A stretch of 64,000 nt of DNA. Source: an uncultured Colwellia sp. (GTDB lineage: Bacteria; Pseudomonadota; Gammaproteobacteria; Enterobacterales; Alteromonadaceae). The DNA is taken from positions 1 through 64,000 of the forward strand of contig CAJXQI010000008.1 of assembly GCA_913058395.1 (NCBI GenBank), read 5' to 3'. Below, one piece after another: positions 9,455 to 19,888 of the stretch. Below the pieces are notes generated by a model. The model made no database searches. It saw only the letters and a program-made list of their open reading frames with translations, and was not told the origin of the DNA. Position 1 is the stretch's first letter; each line of letters opens with the position of its first letter. Made by a program: the position numbers and the translations under genes.

Positions 9455-11161
9455 ATGAAAGGACTTCACAAACAATCTAGCCTGCTATCTGCTTTAACTA
9501 AACACAATATCGTTGCGAGAGATATTGTTGATAAGATTAGTGCAGATTTTATTCAGCAAAAAAAACCTTTCATCCGTTTCTTGGTTGAAGATAAAAGTAT
9601 TAATCCTGAAAAAATTGCCACAACATTATCACATAGCTTTGGCTATCCACTTATTGACTTGGCTAATTTTGATACCTCGTTAGTTCCAGAAGGTATACGT
9701 AATGAAAAGCTGGTACGTAAGCATAATGCGCTACCATTATTTTTACGTGGCAAAGTACTCTTTGTTGCCATGTCTGATCCGACAAATTTAGATGCCCTGG
9801 AAGAAATTCAATTCAATACAGGTTTTTCAACTGAGTTAGTACTAGCAAATGAGAAGTCTTTAGCTACGTGTATTGAAAAGATATTAGAGGAAGATAGCGA
9901 TGCGCTCGATATTTCTGATATGGATACAGAAGAGTTAGCCGGTATTGATGTACAGGAAGATCGCCAAGAAGAGGACAATTCAGCCAGTGGTGATAAAGAA
10001 GATGCTCCAATTGTCGTTTATATTAATAAAATACTTCTTGATGCTATTCGTAAAGGCGCCTCTGATTTACATTTTGAACCTTATGAAAAGTCTTACAGAA
10101 TTCGCTTTCGTATTGACGGTATTTTAACTGAGGTTGCAAGACCTCCTGTTTCATTATCCTCAAGAATGGCCGCACGTTTAAAAGTTATGTCAAAACTAGA
10201 TATCGCAGAACGTCGAGTACCACAAGATGGTAGAATAAAACTTGCCTTATCAAAGAAAAAATCGATAGATTTTCGGGTTAGTACTTTACCTACTATGTGG
10301 GGCGAAAAAATCGTAATGCGTATTCTTGATTCCTCTAGCGCTATGCTAGGTATCGATATGCTAGGTTATGCGCCAGCACAAAAACAAATATACATGGATG
10401 CCTTAGCACAACCTCAAGGCATGATTTTGGTTACCGGGCCTACAGGATCAGGAAAAACAGTATCACTCTATACTGGATTGAATATCTTAAATACCGACGA
10501 GCGAAATATATCCACAGCAGAAGATCCGGTAGAAATAAACCTTGAAGGTATCAATCAAGTTCAAATTAATACTAAAGCTGGGTTGACATTTCCGAGTGCG
10601 CTACGCTCCTTTTTACGTCAAGATCCCGACATTGTGATGGTTGGTGAGATTCGAGATTTAGAAACAGCAGAAATTGCCATTAAAGCCGCACAAACCGGTC
10701 ATTTGGTGCTTTCTACATTACATACCAATTCTGCGGCAGAAACACTAACGCGTTTATTAAATATGGGGGTTCCTTCCTATAACGTTGCAAGCTCAGTTAG
10801 TATTATTATTGCCCAACGTTTAGCTCGTCGACTTTGCATCCAGTGTAAAACTGAAGAAAAGATTCCGAACAATGAATTGCTTGAGCAAGGATTTCTCTCC
10901 GAGCAACTTAAAGATATAACCTTATATAAGCCTGTTGGTTGTGATTTATGCACCGGCGGTTACAAAGGCCGAGTCGGTATATATGAAGTCATAAAAATTA
11001 GTGAAACTACAGCCAATTTAATTATGACAGGTTCTAATTCATTGGATATTGCAGCACAGTGTCAACGTGAAGGTTACAACAATTTGCGTCAATCTGGTTT
11101 AGAGAAAGCAGCTTTGGGTGTGACAAGTTTAGAAGAAATTAACCGAGTAACCAATGCTTGA
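9455..11161 (+). CDS. pilB: Type IV pilus assembly ATPase PilB
   Basis: Hexameric cytoplasmic ATPase that powers pilus extension. 568 aa: an N-terminal MshEN/T2SSE-N domain (about 1-150), a variable acidic linker ([17 protein letters not shown]), then the secretion ATPase domain. Walker A GPTGSGKT is near residue 328, the Asp box and Walker B region includes [14 protein letters not shown], and the His box [12 protein letters not shown] is present. A zinc-binding pair CIQC...CDLC near the C-terminus is a PilB hallmark and argues against PilT. Followed by pilC after 148 bp. Confidence 0.95.
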   Translation: MKGLHKQSSLLSALTKHNIVARDIVDKISADFIQQKKPFIRFLVEDKSINPEKIATTLSHSFGYPLIDLANFDTSLVPEGIRNEKLVRKHNALPLFLRGKVLFVAMSDPTNLDALEEIQFNTGFSTELVLANEKSLATCIEKILEEDSDALDISDMDTEELAGIDVQEDRQEEDNSASGDKEDAPIVVYINKILLDAIRKGASDLHFEPYEKSYRIRFRIDGILTEVARPPVSLSSRMAARLKVMSKLDIAERRVPQDGRIKLALSKKKSIDFRVSTLPTMWGEKIVMRILDSSSAMLGIDMLGYAPAQKQIYMDALAQPQGMILVTGPTGSGKTVSLYTGLNILNTDERNISTAEDPVEINLEGINQVQINTKAGLTFPSALRSFLRQDPDIVMVGEIRDLETAEIAIKAAQTGHLVLSTLHTNSAAETLTRLLNMGVPSYNVASSVSIIIAQRLARRLCIQCKTEEKIPNNELLEQGFLSEQLKDITLYKPVGCDLCTGGYKGRVGIYEVIKISETTANLIMTGSNSLDIAAQCQREGYNNLRQSGLEKAALGVTSLEEINRVTNA

Positions 11162-11309
11162 TAAGGTCGCATATTAATGACAAGGCTCTACAACATTGCC
11201 AAGTTCAAACAATAAAGATAAGCTAGTATTTCAGAGGCATAGATCAGCAAAGCCTTTCTTGTTAATAATACCGATAATAATAAACCGACAATAAATTTAG
11301 GTTAAATGA

Positions 11310-12560
11310 ATGGCTGTATCATCAAAAGGTAAAAGTAATACTAGCAAAGTCAAAGCTCTTGACGTTTATCAATGGCGAGGATTAAACCGTAAAGGTAAAA
11401 AAGTTAGTGGTGAACTCAGTGCAACAAATATGCTTGAGTTGAAAGCCCAATTACGTAAGCAAGGTATTACTCCAGGCAGAATTAGCAAAAAGTCTAAACC
11501 GTTATTTGGTATCGGCGGTGACAAAAAAATCCTTCCTGTTGATATTGCCGTTGTAACACGCCAAATAGCCACTATGCTAGGTGCCGGCGTACCATTAGTG
11601 CAAACAATTGAAATGATAGGTAACGGTCACAATAATGGCAATATGCAAAAGTTATTGGGCGCTATTAGCAACAAATTACAATCAGGCGTGCCTCTTTCTG
11701 ATTGTTTACGTGATCACCCTCTTTACTTTGATGATTTGTATTGTGATTTAGTCAACTCCGGCGAACAATCAGGCGCCTTGGAAACTATTTACGACCGTGT
11801 TGCCACCTATAAAGAAAAAGCAGAGGCATTAAAAGCAAAAATTAAAAAAGCGATGACTTACCCTATTTCAGTATTAGTTATCGCTTTTATCGTAACTGCC
11901 ATACTATTAATTTTTGTGGTACCTGTTTTTCAAGAAATATTTGCAAGTTTTGGCGCTGAATTACCAGCCTTTACGCAATTAGTCATAGCTATATCAGAAT
12001 TTATGCAAGCATATTGGTATTTTGGTTTGGCGGGGATCTTTCTGGCTGGTTATTTATTTAAAAAAACCCATCGTAGTAGTCAAAGTTTTCGTGATCGCGT
12101 TGACAAAACAATATTGAAGGTTCCTGTTATAGGCGATGTTTTAAAGAAAGCTGCTGTCGCACGTTATGCTCGAACACTGTCTACTACATTTGCAGCCGGT
12201 GTGCCTTTGCCTGATGCTTTAGAGTCAGCAGCAGGTGCTTCTGGTAATGCTGTATTCCGTGATGCCATTTTAGAAATACGTGCAGAAGTTACTTCAGGGA
12301 TGCAAATGAATTTAGCTATGCGCAATTGTGCTATTTTTCCTGATATGGTTATCCAAATGGTCGCTATAGGTGAAGAGTCTGGTGCCGTTGATGATATGTT
12401 GGCAAAAGTAGCAACGGTTTATGAACAAGAGGTTGATAATGCCGTTGATAATTTAACAACCTTATTAGAGCCTATGATTATGGCCGTACTGGGTGTCGTA
12501 ATCGGTGGCCTAATCATTGCGATGTATTTACCAATATTCCAAATTGGTATGGTGGTGTAA
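11310..12560 (+). CDS. pilC: Type IV pilus inner-membrane platform protein PilC
   Basis: 416 aa with two tandem T2SSF/GspF domains (about 72-195 and 275-398), each with the family pattern of GVPL..AL and EESG (FAAGVPLPDAL, AIGEESGAVDDML). Membrane segments are near 175-200, 222-245 and 382-410. It couples PilB to the growing pilus. A basic N-terminus precedes an EYRWRGL-like start, here YQWRGLNRKGKK. The start codon is the ATG at 11310; an overlapping out-of-frame ATG occurs at 11306. A terminator follows the gene. Confidence 0.95.
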   Translation: MAVSSKGKSNTSKVKALDVYQWRGLNRKGKKVSGELSATNMLELKAQLRKQGITPGRISKKSKPLFGIGGDKKILPVDIAVVTRQIATMLGAGVPLVQTIEMIGNGHNNGNMQKLLGAISNKLQSGVPLSDCLRDHPLYFDDLYCDLVNSGEQSGALETIYDRVATYKEKAEALKAKIKKAMTYPISVLVIAFIVTAILLIFVVPVFQEIFASFGAELPAFTQLVIAISEFMQAYWYFGLAGIFLAGYLFKKTHRSSQSFRDRVDKTILKVPVIGDVLKKAAVARYARTLSTTFAAGVPLPDALESAAGASGNAVFRDAILEIRAEVTSGMQMNLAMRNCAIFPDMVIQMVAIGEESGAVDDMLAKVATVYEQEVDNAVDNLTTLLEPMIMAVLGVVIGGLIIAMYLPIFQIGMVV

Positions 12561-12604
12561 AGTCATTCACTATTTCAATATTATTCGATAAAATAAAATA
12601 AAAT

Positions 12605-12629
12605 AAAACGATGCTTGTCATCGTTTTTT
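12605..12629 (+). terminator. Rho-independent terminator after pilC
   Basis: AAAACGATG (12605-12613), loop CTTGT, CATCGTTTT (12619-12627) and further T. It separates pilBC from pilD, so pilD expression probably relies on read-through or its own promoter. Confidence 0.85.
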
Positions 12630-12678
12630 ATTGATATCAACAAACTAATAATAACTAAAATCTAAGAAGGCTAACCTT

Positions 12679-13563
12679 TTGACTGATTTCATCTCTCTTA
12701 TGAATAGCAACCAAACATTTTTCTTTGGTGTTACTTTTATATTCTCTTTAATGATTGGTAGTTTTCTAAATGTAGTGATTTTCCGTTTACCTAAAATGCT
12801 TGAACAGGGCTGGAAAAAGGAATGCCGAGAATTTTTAGCTGATGAACTAGCTAAACCGAAAAGCCAAAGTGAAGAAGAGTTCATCACATTATCAACTCCA
12901 AGCTCATCATGCCCTTCTTGCCAACACAAAATTCGATTTTACGAGAATCTTCCTGTAATAAGCTGGCTAGTACTACGTGGAAAATGTAGCCAATGTCGAT
13001 CGAAAATATCATTACGCTACCCTCTAGTTGAGCTGACAACCGCAATATTAAGTGTGGTGATCGCTGCACATTTTGGTGTAACACTTACCACTTTATTCTT
13101 ATTGATATTAACATGGGGACTTGTCTGCTTAACACTTATAGACTTTGACCATATGTTGCTACCTGACCAAATTACCCTTCCCTTGCTATGGCTAGGTTTA
13201 TTAGTCAACCTTAATGGCGCGATTGTACCGTTAAGTGACTCAGTTATTGGTGCTGTAGCCGGTTACATGAGTCTATTTAGTATCTTTTGGTTATTTAAAC
13301 TCATAACCGGCAAAGAAGGTATGGGCCATGGAGATTTTAAATTAGTCGCAGTTTTTGGCGCTTGGATAGGTTGGCAACTATTGCCTTTACTTATATTAAT
13401 GGCGTCTGCAGTTGGTGCGGTTATTGGTATCAGTATGATGATGTTTAAAAACCATCAGCGTGAACAAGCCATCCCTTTTGGCCCTTATCTGGCAATAGCA
13501 GGCTGGATTACGCTACTTTGGGGTAACGATATTTGGGCATGGTATTTAAGCTACCTATACTAA
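12679..13563 (+). CDS. pilD: Prepilin peptidase / N-methyltransferase PilD
   Basis: Polytopic inner-membrane aspartic protease that cleaves and N-methylates prepilins. 294 aa. The cytosolic loop carries the zinc tetracysteine (Cys78, Cys81, Cys103, Cys106). Catalytic aspartates lie in DFDHMLLPD (155-163) and in GMGHGD (Asp219). The N-terminal GSFLNVVIFRLP is the family signature. The start is TTG at 12679: an AGAAGG sits 8 nt upstream, whereas the first ATG at 12700 would remove part of the first membrane segment's lead and lacks a Shine-Dalgarno site. coaE follows after 32 bp. Confidence 0.94.
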   Translation: MTDFISLMNSNQTFFFGVTFIFSLMIGSFLNVVIFRLPKMLEQGWKKECREFLADELAKPKSQSEEEFITLSTPSSSCPSCQHKIRFYENLPVISWLVLRGKCSQCRSKISLRYPLVELTTAILSVVIAAHFGVTLTTLFLLILTWGLVCLTLIDFDHMLLPDQITLPLLWLGLLVNLNGAIVPLSDSVIGAVAGYMSLFSIFWLFKLITGKEGMGHGDFKLVAVFGAWIGWQLLPLLILMASAVGAVIGISMMMFKNHQREQAIPFGPYLAIAGWITLLWGNDIWAWYLSYLY

Positions 13564-13595
13564 ACCCCATTAAGCAAAATTATTGAGAAGTAAGC

Positions 13596-14201
13596 ATGTC
13601 AGATTTTATTATTGGTTTAACAGGCGGTATTGGTAGCGGAAAAACAACCGTTAGCAATATGTTTGCTGAGCTGGGTGTTGATATTATCGACGCAGATGTT
13701 GTGGCAAGAGAAGTCGTTGAGCCCAATAGCATCGCATTAACCGCAATAGAAAATCACTTTGGCGCTGAGTATATCAATGCCCAGAAGCAACTCGACCGAG
13801 CAAAACTACGCACGCGCATCTTTAGTAACCCAGAAGATAAAGAGTGGCTAAATAATCTATTGCATCCGTTAATACGTCAATCTATGCTTGCTCAATTGTC
13901 GAACGCTCAAAGCGATTATTGTATTTTAGTTGCACCGCTTTTATTGGAAAACGGTTTAAATAAGCTTGTGGGTAGGGTTTTAGTTGTAGATATTGATGAA
14001 GAGAGTCAAATAACCAGAACTGTAGCTAGAGATCCAAGCTCTCAAGAAGAGATCAAACGTATTATCGCCAGTCAAATGTCACGAAATGACCGAATTAACT
14101 CTGCCGACGACATTATCAACAACCAAAACAACGATTTAGAAAAAATTAGACAGCAAGTGCAGCAACTAAATCAGCAATACCTCAAGTATTCTCGTCGCTA
14201 A
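13596..14201 (+). CDS. coaE: Dephospho-CoA kinase
   Basis: Phosphorylates the 3'-hydroxyl of dephospho-CoA, the last step of CoA synthesis. 201 aa, normal length. P-loop GGIGSGKTT at residues 9-17; DADVVARE is the substrate-binding Asp region; HPLIR is conserved; RDPSSQEE and ASQM are typical of the lid and C-terminal part. The pilD-coaE-zapD-yacG order matches many gammaproteobacteria. Confidence 0.96.
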   Translation: MSDFIIGLTGGIGSGKTTVSNMFAELGVDIIDADVVAREVVEPNSIALTAIENHFGAEYINAQKQLDRAKLRTRIFSNPEDKEWLNNLLHPLIRQSMLAQLSNAQSDYCILVAPLLLENGLNKLVGRVLVVDIDEESQITRTVARDPSSQEEIKRIIASQMSRNDRINSADDIINNQNNDLEKIRQQVQQLNQQYLKYSRR

Positions 14202-14292
14202 ATACTAGTTAACGCTGTGTTTTTGATAAATAATTCGCCATTTTTGCTCACTATGGTTACTATAAATTGATTATCACTGAATTTTATTGCTA

Positions 14293-15039
14293 ATGAACTC
14301 AATACTGTATGAACATCCGCTCAATGAGCGTATCCGTAATTATCTAAAACTTGAGCAGCTATTCACTCAAGCAACAGAGTGTTTACGACATAGTATTGTC
14401 ACTAGCCACAGTACTTTCTTTTCTGCGGTTTTTGCAATCATTGACACGTTAGATCGTAATGACATTCGTGGAGATCTAATAAAAGACTTAGAGAAGCTTG
14501 AGCAAAATCTGGTTATTTGGTCACAAATCCCTGATGTTGATAATACTATTCTTGAAGAAAATTTGAAAAATACAGTGGCGTTATCATGCCAGTTAAAAAA
14601 GGCGTCTCCACATTGGCTTAAGTTAAAAGACGATAAATTTCTAATTGGATTAAAGCAACGTTTCGCTATACAAGGGGGAAATTCTCATTTTGATTTGCCG
14701 CAATTACAATTTTGGCTTAACCAGCCCATTAGTGAAATTGAAGCAGAATGCCAACAATGGCTTGCTTACCTCGAACAAATAAGTGAAGGGCTTTCTCTGA
14801 TAATGAAATTTGTTCGTCAACGGGCTAGTTTTGAAACTATAGAGTCAGAAAGTGGTTTCTATCAAGACAGTGGTGAAGGGTTAATTTTATTACGTATTAA
14901 AGTCGCCTGTGGCATTGCCTGTTATCCTACTATTAGCGGTAATCGCTTTCGCTATTCCATTCGATTTATGTTGCCTTGTGAAGAAGCCGGTCGAAAATAC
15001 GCCAAACAAGCAATAACTTTTCAATTGGCTCGGTGTTAG
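14293..15039 (+). CDS. zapD: Cell division protein ZapD (Z-ring associated)
   Basis: 248 aa from ATG 14293. ZapD crosslinks FtsZ filaments by binding the FtsZ C-terminus. Strong family matches: YEHPLNERIRNYLKLEQLF at the start, GGNSHFDLPQLQFWL in the middle, GFYQDSGEGLILLRI, and the C-terminal RFRYSIRFM. A TTG two codons upstream is in frame, but the ATG gives the family start (xxxILYEHPLNE); neither has a clear Shine-Dalgarno site. It lies 85 bp after coaE and 72 bp before yacG. Confidence 0.93.
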   Translation: MNSILYEHPLNERIRNYLKLEQLFTQATECLRHSIVTSHSTFFSAVFAIIDTLDRNDIRGDLIKDLEKLEQNLVIWSQIPDVDNTILEENLKNTVALSCQLKKASPHWLKLKDDKFLIGLKQRFAIQGGNSHFDLPQLQFWLNQPISEIEAECQQWLAYLEQISEGLSLIMKFVRQRASFETIESESGFYQDSGEGLILLRIKVACGIACYPTISGNRFRYSIRFMLPCEEAGRKYAKQAITFQLARC

Positions 15040-15111
15040 CTTTATCACCACTAGCCGCTAGCCCATATTTTTCTTATAATAACTTCAATGTCCTCGTAAA
15101 GTATTGCAGAT

Positions 15112-15348
15112 ATGTCACTAAAAGTAGCTTGTCCAACTTGTAAAAAAGAAGTGATTTGGCAGGAAGAAAGCCAACACCGTCCATTTTGTAGTAAACGTTG
15201 TCAATTAATTGATGTTGGTGATTGGGCTGATGAAAATCATAAAATCAGTCAACCAGTACAAGGCGCCGTTGAGCTAAATGAAGAAATGTTAGATGCGCTT
15301 GAAGATCAATTTCTACAACACAATAAGTTTTTTGTTGAACCAGAATAA
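15112..15348 (+). CDS. yacG: DNA gyrase inhibitor YacG, zinc-ribbon protein
   Basis: 78 aa. Zinc finger of CPTC...CSKRC type: Cys8, Cys11, Cys27 and Cys31, followed by the conserved [15 protein letters not shown]. coli YacG binds GyrB and inhibits gyrase; the role here is by homology. The acidic C-terminal tail is normal. Convergent with mutT. Confidence 0.93.
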   Translation: MSLKVACPTCKKEVIWQEESQHRPFCSKRCQLIDVGDWADENHKISQPVQGAVELNEEMLDALEDQFLQHNKFFVEPE

Positions 15349-15410
15349 GTAAGTATTGAAAAACGTTTAGCAAAATTTGTCACTAAGCGCTTTACTAATT
15401 AATCTTTAGC

Positions 15411-15812
15411 TTAGCTAAGATATAGCTGTTGTAACTTATCTATAATGGCTTGATTCGCTGCCGGGAAATTTAAGGTAGAAAATTCCACCAAAGTAAACCA
15501 ACCTTCTTGTTGACCTTCTAACGCTTTTGCTTGCCCAGTAAAATTATCAACAACAAACACATCTAATAGTACTTTCTTATCACCGTAATCATGGTTAATT
15601 TGCATTAAAGGCGTACAAGTAAGGATATCTATGGCAACTTCTTCTTTTAGCTCACGATAAAGCGCCTGATGCACAGTTTCATCAACCTCAACTTTCCCGC
15701 CTGGAAATTCCCATTTACCACCTTGATGAACATCGGCAAGTCGTTTAGTGAGAAAGAATTTATTTTCTTGCTTAATTACACCAACGGCGACGTGGACAAT
15801 TTTTGTCATCAT
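15411..15812 (-). CDS. mutT: 8-oxo-dGTP diphosphatase MutT
   Basis: Nudix hydrolase, 133 aa, that sanitises the oxidised nucleotide pool. The Nudix box GGKVEVDETVHQALYRELKEEVAI fits GX5EX7REUXEEXGU, with a final A replacing the usual G. WEFPGGK precedes it, typical of MutT rather than other Nudix enzymes. The neighbours secA and yacG match the E. coli mutT context. Two ATGs lie in tandem at 15812 and 15809; an AAGG is 4 or 7 nt upstream, so the second is also plausible. Confidence 0.93.
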   Translation of the reverse strand: MMTKIVHVAVGVIKQENKFFLTKRLADVHQGGKWEFPGGKVEVDETVHQALYRELKEEVAIDILTCTPLMQINHDYGDKKVLLDVFVVDNFTGQAKALEGQQEGWFTLVEFSTLNFPAANQAIIDKLQQLYLS

Positions 15813-15861
15813 AAAACCTTTTTCATTTTAATTTCAGTACACCATCATTCTTAATTCGTTA

Positions 15862-16088
15862 TGGCATATCGTTCTTCGCGTACATGGATCCACTAATGCC
15901 GTGAAGCCCTGAAGCCATGAGTGGTTAAAAGCAGCCTGAACATGGACGCTCCTTCACATCCTTACGATCGCGTCATACCGTTCATCGACGTACATGGATG
16001 CACTAATGCCGTGAAACCATGGATGGCTAAGAACGGCCCGAACATGGACGCTCCTTCACATCCTTGTGATCGCGTCATACTGTTCATC
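15862..16088. repeat. Two-copy tandem intergenic repeat plus partial third copy
   Basis: Copy A covers about 15862-15971 and copy B 15972-16073; a third copy starts at 16074 (GTCATACTGTTCATC) and stops after about 15 bp. Shared blocks include TACATGGAT, CACTAATGCCGTGAA, GAACATGGACGCTCCTTCACATCCTT and GATCGC. Copy A has about 8 extra bases (a GCCCTGAA duplication) relative to copy B. No other copy was seen in this window. The composition is more GC-rich than its surroundings. Confidence 0.85.
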
Positions 16089-16099
16089 CATGAACATAA

Positions 16100-16130
16100 A
16101 AATGCCAGTCGATTGACTGGCATTTATAAG
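16100..16130 (-). terminator. Terminator after secA (bidirectional shape)
   Basis: AAATGCCAGTC (16100-16110), loop GATT, GACTGGCATTT (16115-16125). Read on the minus strand it is followed by TTTTTATG, which suits termination of the secA transcript 20 nt after its stop. Confidence 0.85.
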
Positions 16131-16150
16131 TAATTTACTCGCTTAATGTT

Positions 16151-18829
16151 CTAGCTTAATTTGCCATGACATTGTTTGTATTTCTTACCTGAACCACACG
16201 GACAAGCTTCATTTCGTCCCACACGTGGAGTGGCGGCTTGTTCAGGCTCTGAAGCTGACTCATGCTTAAACTCTTTTGGTGCTTCATCTGCTTTTCTGTG
16301 TTGCTCTTCTACTGCTTCAACATCAGACTCAGCACGAATTTGTACCTTACTTAGAATACCAACAACATCATATTTTAAGTTTTCAAGTAATTCAGAGAAA
16401 AGCTCAAACGATTCACGCTTAAACTCTTGTTTAGGGTTCTTCTGCGCATAACCACGTAAATGAATACCTTGGCGTAAATGATCCATCGCCGCTAAATGCT
16501 CTTTCCAATGCGAATCTAAGCTTTGTAGCATTACTGCTTTTTCAAATTGACGTAAAACTTCAGCACCGACCATTTCTTCTTTCGCGCTGTAGCTTACTTC
16601 AACTTCAGCAAGAATTTTTTCACGTAATGTTTCTTCGTGTAGTTTAGTGTCTTCTTCTAACCATTTTGCTAATGGTAGTTCAATAGTAAGCTCACCTTTC
16701 AGGCGCTCTTCTAAACCTGGAACATCCCACATTTCTTCTAGAGACTGTGGTGGAATATGTTGTGCAATTAAACCATTAACCACATCGCCACGGATCGCTT
16801 TAATGACTTCAGCAATATCAGCTTCATCCATCAATTCATTACGTTGTTCGTAAATAACTTTACGTTGATCGTTTGAAACATCATCAAATTCTAGTAATTG
16901 CTTGCGAATATCAAAGTTACGCCCTTCAACTTTACGCTGTGCGTTTTCAATACTTTTTGTCACCCAAGGATGTTCAATAGCTTCGCCACGTTCCATGCCC
17001 AGTTTACGCATCATATTAGAAATACGTTCTGAAGCAAAAATACGCATTAAGCCATCTTCCATTGAAAGATAGAAGCGTGTTGAGCCAGCATCACCTTGAC
17101 GGCCCGAACGACCACGCAATTGGTTATCTATACGACGAGATTCATGACGCTCTGTGGCAACTATGTGTAGACCACCAAGTTCTAATACTTTGTTATGCTC
17201 TTCTTGCCAAGAGGCTTTTAGTTTTTCAACTTGCTCATCACTTGGGTTATCAAGTTTCGCAACCATCGCACCTAAGTTACCACCAAGTACAATATCCGTA
17301 CCACGACCAGCCATGTTAGTTGCAATAGTTACTGCGCCAACTTTGCCGGCATCAGCAACAATTTCAGCTTCCTGTTGATGGAATTTAGCATTAAGTACTT
17401 TATGTTTAATTTTTGATTTTTTCAAAAATGACGATAAAAACTCTGACGTTTCAATGCTGATAGTACCCACTAATACTGGCTGACCACGCTCAACACAATC
17501 TTTAATGTCTTCTAAAATTGCTTCAAATTTTTCTTCACCTGTTAGGTAAATCAAGTCAGGTAAATCTTTACGCACCATAGGTTGGTTAGTTGGGATAACA
17601 ACCGTTTCTAAACCATAAATATGGTTAAATTCAAACGCTTCAGTATCTGCCGTTCCTGTCATACCAGACAGTTTTTGGTAAATACGGAAGAAATTTTGGA
17701 AAGTAATAGAAGCAAGTGTTTGGTTTTCGTTTTGAATATCAACACCTTCTTTTGCTTCTACCGCTTGGTGTAAACCTTCAGACCAACGGCGACCTTCCAT
17801 TGTACGACCGGTATGTTCATCAACAATGACAATTTCGCCATCTTTAACAATATAATCGACATCTTTTTGGAATAATTTATGAGCGCGTAATGCCGCCATT
17901 ACATGATGAAGTAAAGTTATATTGGCTGCAGAGAATAATGAATCACCTTGCTGCATCAAGCCTTTTTCCAGCATTATTTCTTCAATGTGAACTTGACCAA
18001 GTTCAGTTAAATAAATTTGCTTGGCTTTTTCATCAATGGTGAAATCACCAGTGCTGTCTTCACCTTCTTTGTCTTCTTCATCTTGCTGTACCAACGTAGG
18101 TACAACCAAATTAATATTGCGGTATAGCTCTGAGCTATCTTCTGCTTGACCAGAAATAATTAACGGCGTTCGTGCCTCATCAATTAATATCGAGTCAACT
18201 TCATCAATAACAGCAAAATTTAACGGTTTTTGTGCTCTTTCTTCAGGTGAAAAAGCCATGTTGTCACGTAGGTAATCAAAACCAAACTCATTGTTTGTAC
18301 CGTAAGTGATATCTGAATTATAAGCGGCTTGCTTATCACCAGGTGCCATGCCGGCAACATTACAGCCAACAGTCATCCCTAAAAATTCAAATAATGGTCG
18401 ACTCCAATCAGCATCACGCGTTGCTAAGTAATCATTCACTGTGATTACATGCACGCCTTTGCCCGTTAAGCCGTTTAAGTATGAAGGTAATGTCGCTGTT
18501 AACGTTTTACCTTCACCAGTACGCATTTCGGCAATTTTGCCAGAATTAAGTACCATGCCACCAATCATCTGTACGTCAAAGTGACGCATACCGAATACAC
18601 GTTTACTTGCTTCACGCACTACTGCAAACGCTTCAGGTAAAAGCGCATCAAGCGTTTCACCTTGTTCTACACGCTCTTTAAACTCTGTAGTTTTGGCTTT
18701 TAACTCTTCGTCATTTAATGCTTCAAAAACAGGCTCTAGAGCATTAATTTTTATTACTTCTTTGCGCATTTGCTTAAGTAATCGATCGTTTCGACTACCA
18801 AACATTTTTGTCATTAAATTTACAAACAT
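16151..18829 (-). CDS. secA: Preprotein translocase ATPase SecA
   Basis: Motor ATPase of the Sec pathway. 892 aa, close to the 901 of E. coli. The start [16 protein letters not shown] matches the amphipathic family N-terminus. Walker A MRTGEGKT is at 102-109, the same numbering as E. coli. The DEAD-type Walker B DEVD lies in [25 protein letters not shown] and [11 protein letters not shown]-like motif VI ([11 protein letters not shown]) are present. The C-terminal zinc-binding SecB/lipid-contact tail [14 protein letters not shown] is intact. It lies 126 bp after the M23 gene, where E. coli would have secM. Confidence 0.98.
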   Translation of the reverse strand: MFVNLMTKMFGSRNDRLLKQMRKEVIKINALEPVFEALNDEELKAKTTEFKERVEQGETLDALLPEAFAVVREASKRVFGMRHFDVQMIGGMVLNSGKIAEMRTGEGKTLTATLPSYLNGLTGKGVHVITVNDYLATRDADWSRPLFEFLGMTVGCNVAGMAPGDKQAAYNSDITYGTNNEFGFDYLRDNMAFSPEERAQKPLNFAVIDEVDSILIDEARTPLIISGQAEDSSELYRNINLVVPTLVQQDEEDKEGEDSTGDFTIDEKAKQIYLTELGQVHIEEIMLEKGLMQQGDSLFSAANITLLHHVMAALRAHKLFQKDVDYIVKDGEIVIVDEHTGRTMEGRRWSEGLHQAVEAKEGVDIQNENQTLASITFQNFFRIYQKLSGMTGTADTEAFEFNHIYGLETVVIPTNQPMVRKDLPDLIYLTGEEKFEAILEDIKDCVERGQPVLVGTISIETSEFLSSFLKKSKIKHKVLNAKFHQQEAEIVADAGKVGAVTIATNMAGRGTDIVLGGNLGAMVAKLDNPSDEQVEKLKASWQEEHNKVLELGGLHIVATERHESRRIDNQLRGRSGRQGDAGSTRFYLSMEDGLMRIFASERISNMMRKLGMERGEAIEHPWVTKSIENAQRKVEGRNFDIRKQLLEFDDVSNDQRKVIYEQRNELMDEADIAEVIKAIRGDVVNGLIAQHIPPQSLEEMWDVPGLEERLKGELTIELPLAKWLEEDTKLHEETLREKILAEVEVSYSAKEEMVGAEVLRQFEKAVMLQSLDSHWKEHLAAMDHLRQGIHLRGYAQKNPKQEFKRESFELFSELLENLKYDVVGILSKVQIRAESDVEAVEEQHRKADEAPKEFKHESASEPEQAATPRVGRNEACPCGSGKKYKQCHGKLS

Positions 18830-18955
18830 CGTGTTAAACCATATTGAGAAGAAAATCTTCCGCTGAAAATAAGGTGATCGGTGGGACCGAGCACATAAAG
18901 TTGCCTAGCATTGTAATCGCAGCTGTATTTTAAACAACTGAAATTCGCACTAATT

Positions 18956-19855
18956 CTATTTTTTTGCTTTTCTGTATACGTATTTCGTTGGGTCTATTTG
19001 CTTATTATTACGTAAAATTTCATAGTGTACATGCGGACCAGTTGAGCGCCCTGTACTACCCATTTTCGCAATAACTTGACCTTTAGTGACTACATCACCA
19101 ACAGAAACCGTAAGTTCTTTGTTGTGACCATAGCGAGTCTTTAAACCTTCACCATGATTAATTTCTACTAACTGGCCGTAACCATAGCGGTCACCTGCCC
19201 AACTAACAACACCTGATGCAGTAGCAATAATGCTAGCATTTTCACTGCCAGCAAAATCAACACCTTTATGTATTGCGGGTTTACCGTTAAAAGGGTCTTT
19301 TCGCGTACCGTAGTATGACGACAACCAACCTTTAACTATTGGTCGACCAGATAAATAGCGTGTATTCTCTATATGGTGACCCAAAGTGATAGATTCAAGC
19401 ATTTTTAACTGTTTTTCTTCATGCGCTAAAGAATTTTCAAGTATTGAAATACTTAATAGCAAATCCGATAAACTTTTTTTCGGCTGCTCTTCACTTTGAA
19501 TCATTGGGCCACCACTTGGCGGTAATTGTTCAAAGTTGAATTCTTTATCGGGAATACTCGCATCTTCTGCTAGTCTATCACCCAAAGCATTTAAACGTAG
19601 TACTTGGCTTTGTAACTCTGCCAACTTCATGGTTACCGCAGTTACTTGCTCATTGTTAACAACAGGGTTATCTAAATTCGGTAAGCTGGAAAATTGAGAT
19701 GCAGGGTTTGTAGGGATCTCGTTTGTAGACGCAATTAAATGCACTATAAAACCAGAAACCAGTGCAAATATTGTTAAAGCTGATAGCCAATGAACTTTAT
19801 TTAGCTTCATTGAAAATCTAACATTTTTTCCGCGGTATAGTAGTGTTAAACTCAT
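18956..19855 (-). CDS. M23-family (LytM/gametolysin-like) periplasmic endopeptidase
   Basis: 299 aa. A basic N-terminus and one membrane anchor (about 22-42) precede a coiled-coil-like region (70-155) and a C-terminal M23 domain. Zinc/catalytic residues are visible: HKGVDF (first His and Asp), and HVHYE near residue 278. RYGHN and GSTGRSTGPH are family signatures. It probably cleaves peptidoglycan cross-links; absence of degradation of a key residue suggests it is active rather than an EnvC-type activator. It lies between lpxC and secA with dciA divergent at 33 bp, an arrangement I associate with Alteromonadales. Confidence 0.9.
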   Translation of the reverse strand: MSLTLLYRGKNVRFSMKLNKVHWLSALTIFALVSGFIVHLIASTNEIPTNPASQFSSLPNLDNPVVNNEQVTAVTMKLAELQSQVLRLNALGDRLAEDASIPDKEFNFEQLPPSGGPMIQSEEQPKKSLSDLLLSISILENSLAHEEKQLKMLESITLGHHIENTRYLSGRPIVKGWLSSYYGTRKDPFNGKPAIHKGVDFAGSENASIIATASGVVSWAGDRYGYGQLVEINHGEGLKTRYGHNKELTVSVGDVVTKGQVIAKMGSTGRSTGPHVHYEILRNNKQIDPTKYVYRKAKK

Positions 19856-19888
19856 ATCTTATTCATCGTTTTCTTCAAGAGCTGACTT

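Noticed and set aside
12645-13208. Minus-strand frames overlapping pilD
   Set aside because: Shadows of pilD with no supporting start site or motif.
15921-16133. 70-codon open frame running through the tandem repeat
   Set aside because: It exists because the repeat unit is 102 bp, it duplicates its own peptide, and it ends inside the secA terminator hairpin. Treated as repeat DNA, not a gene.
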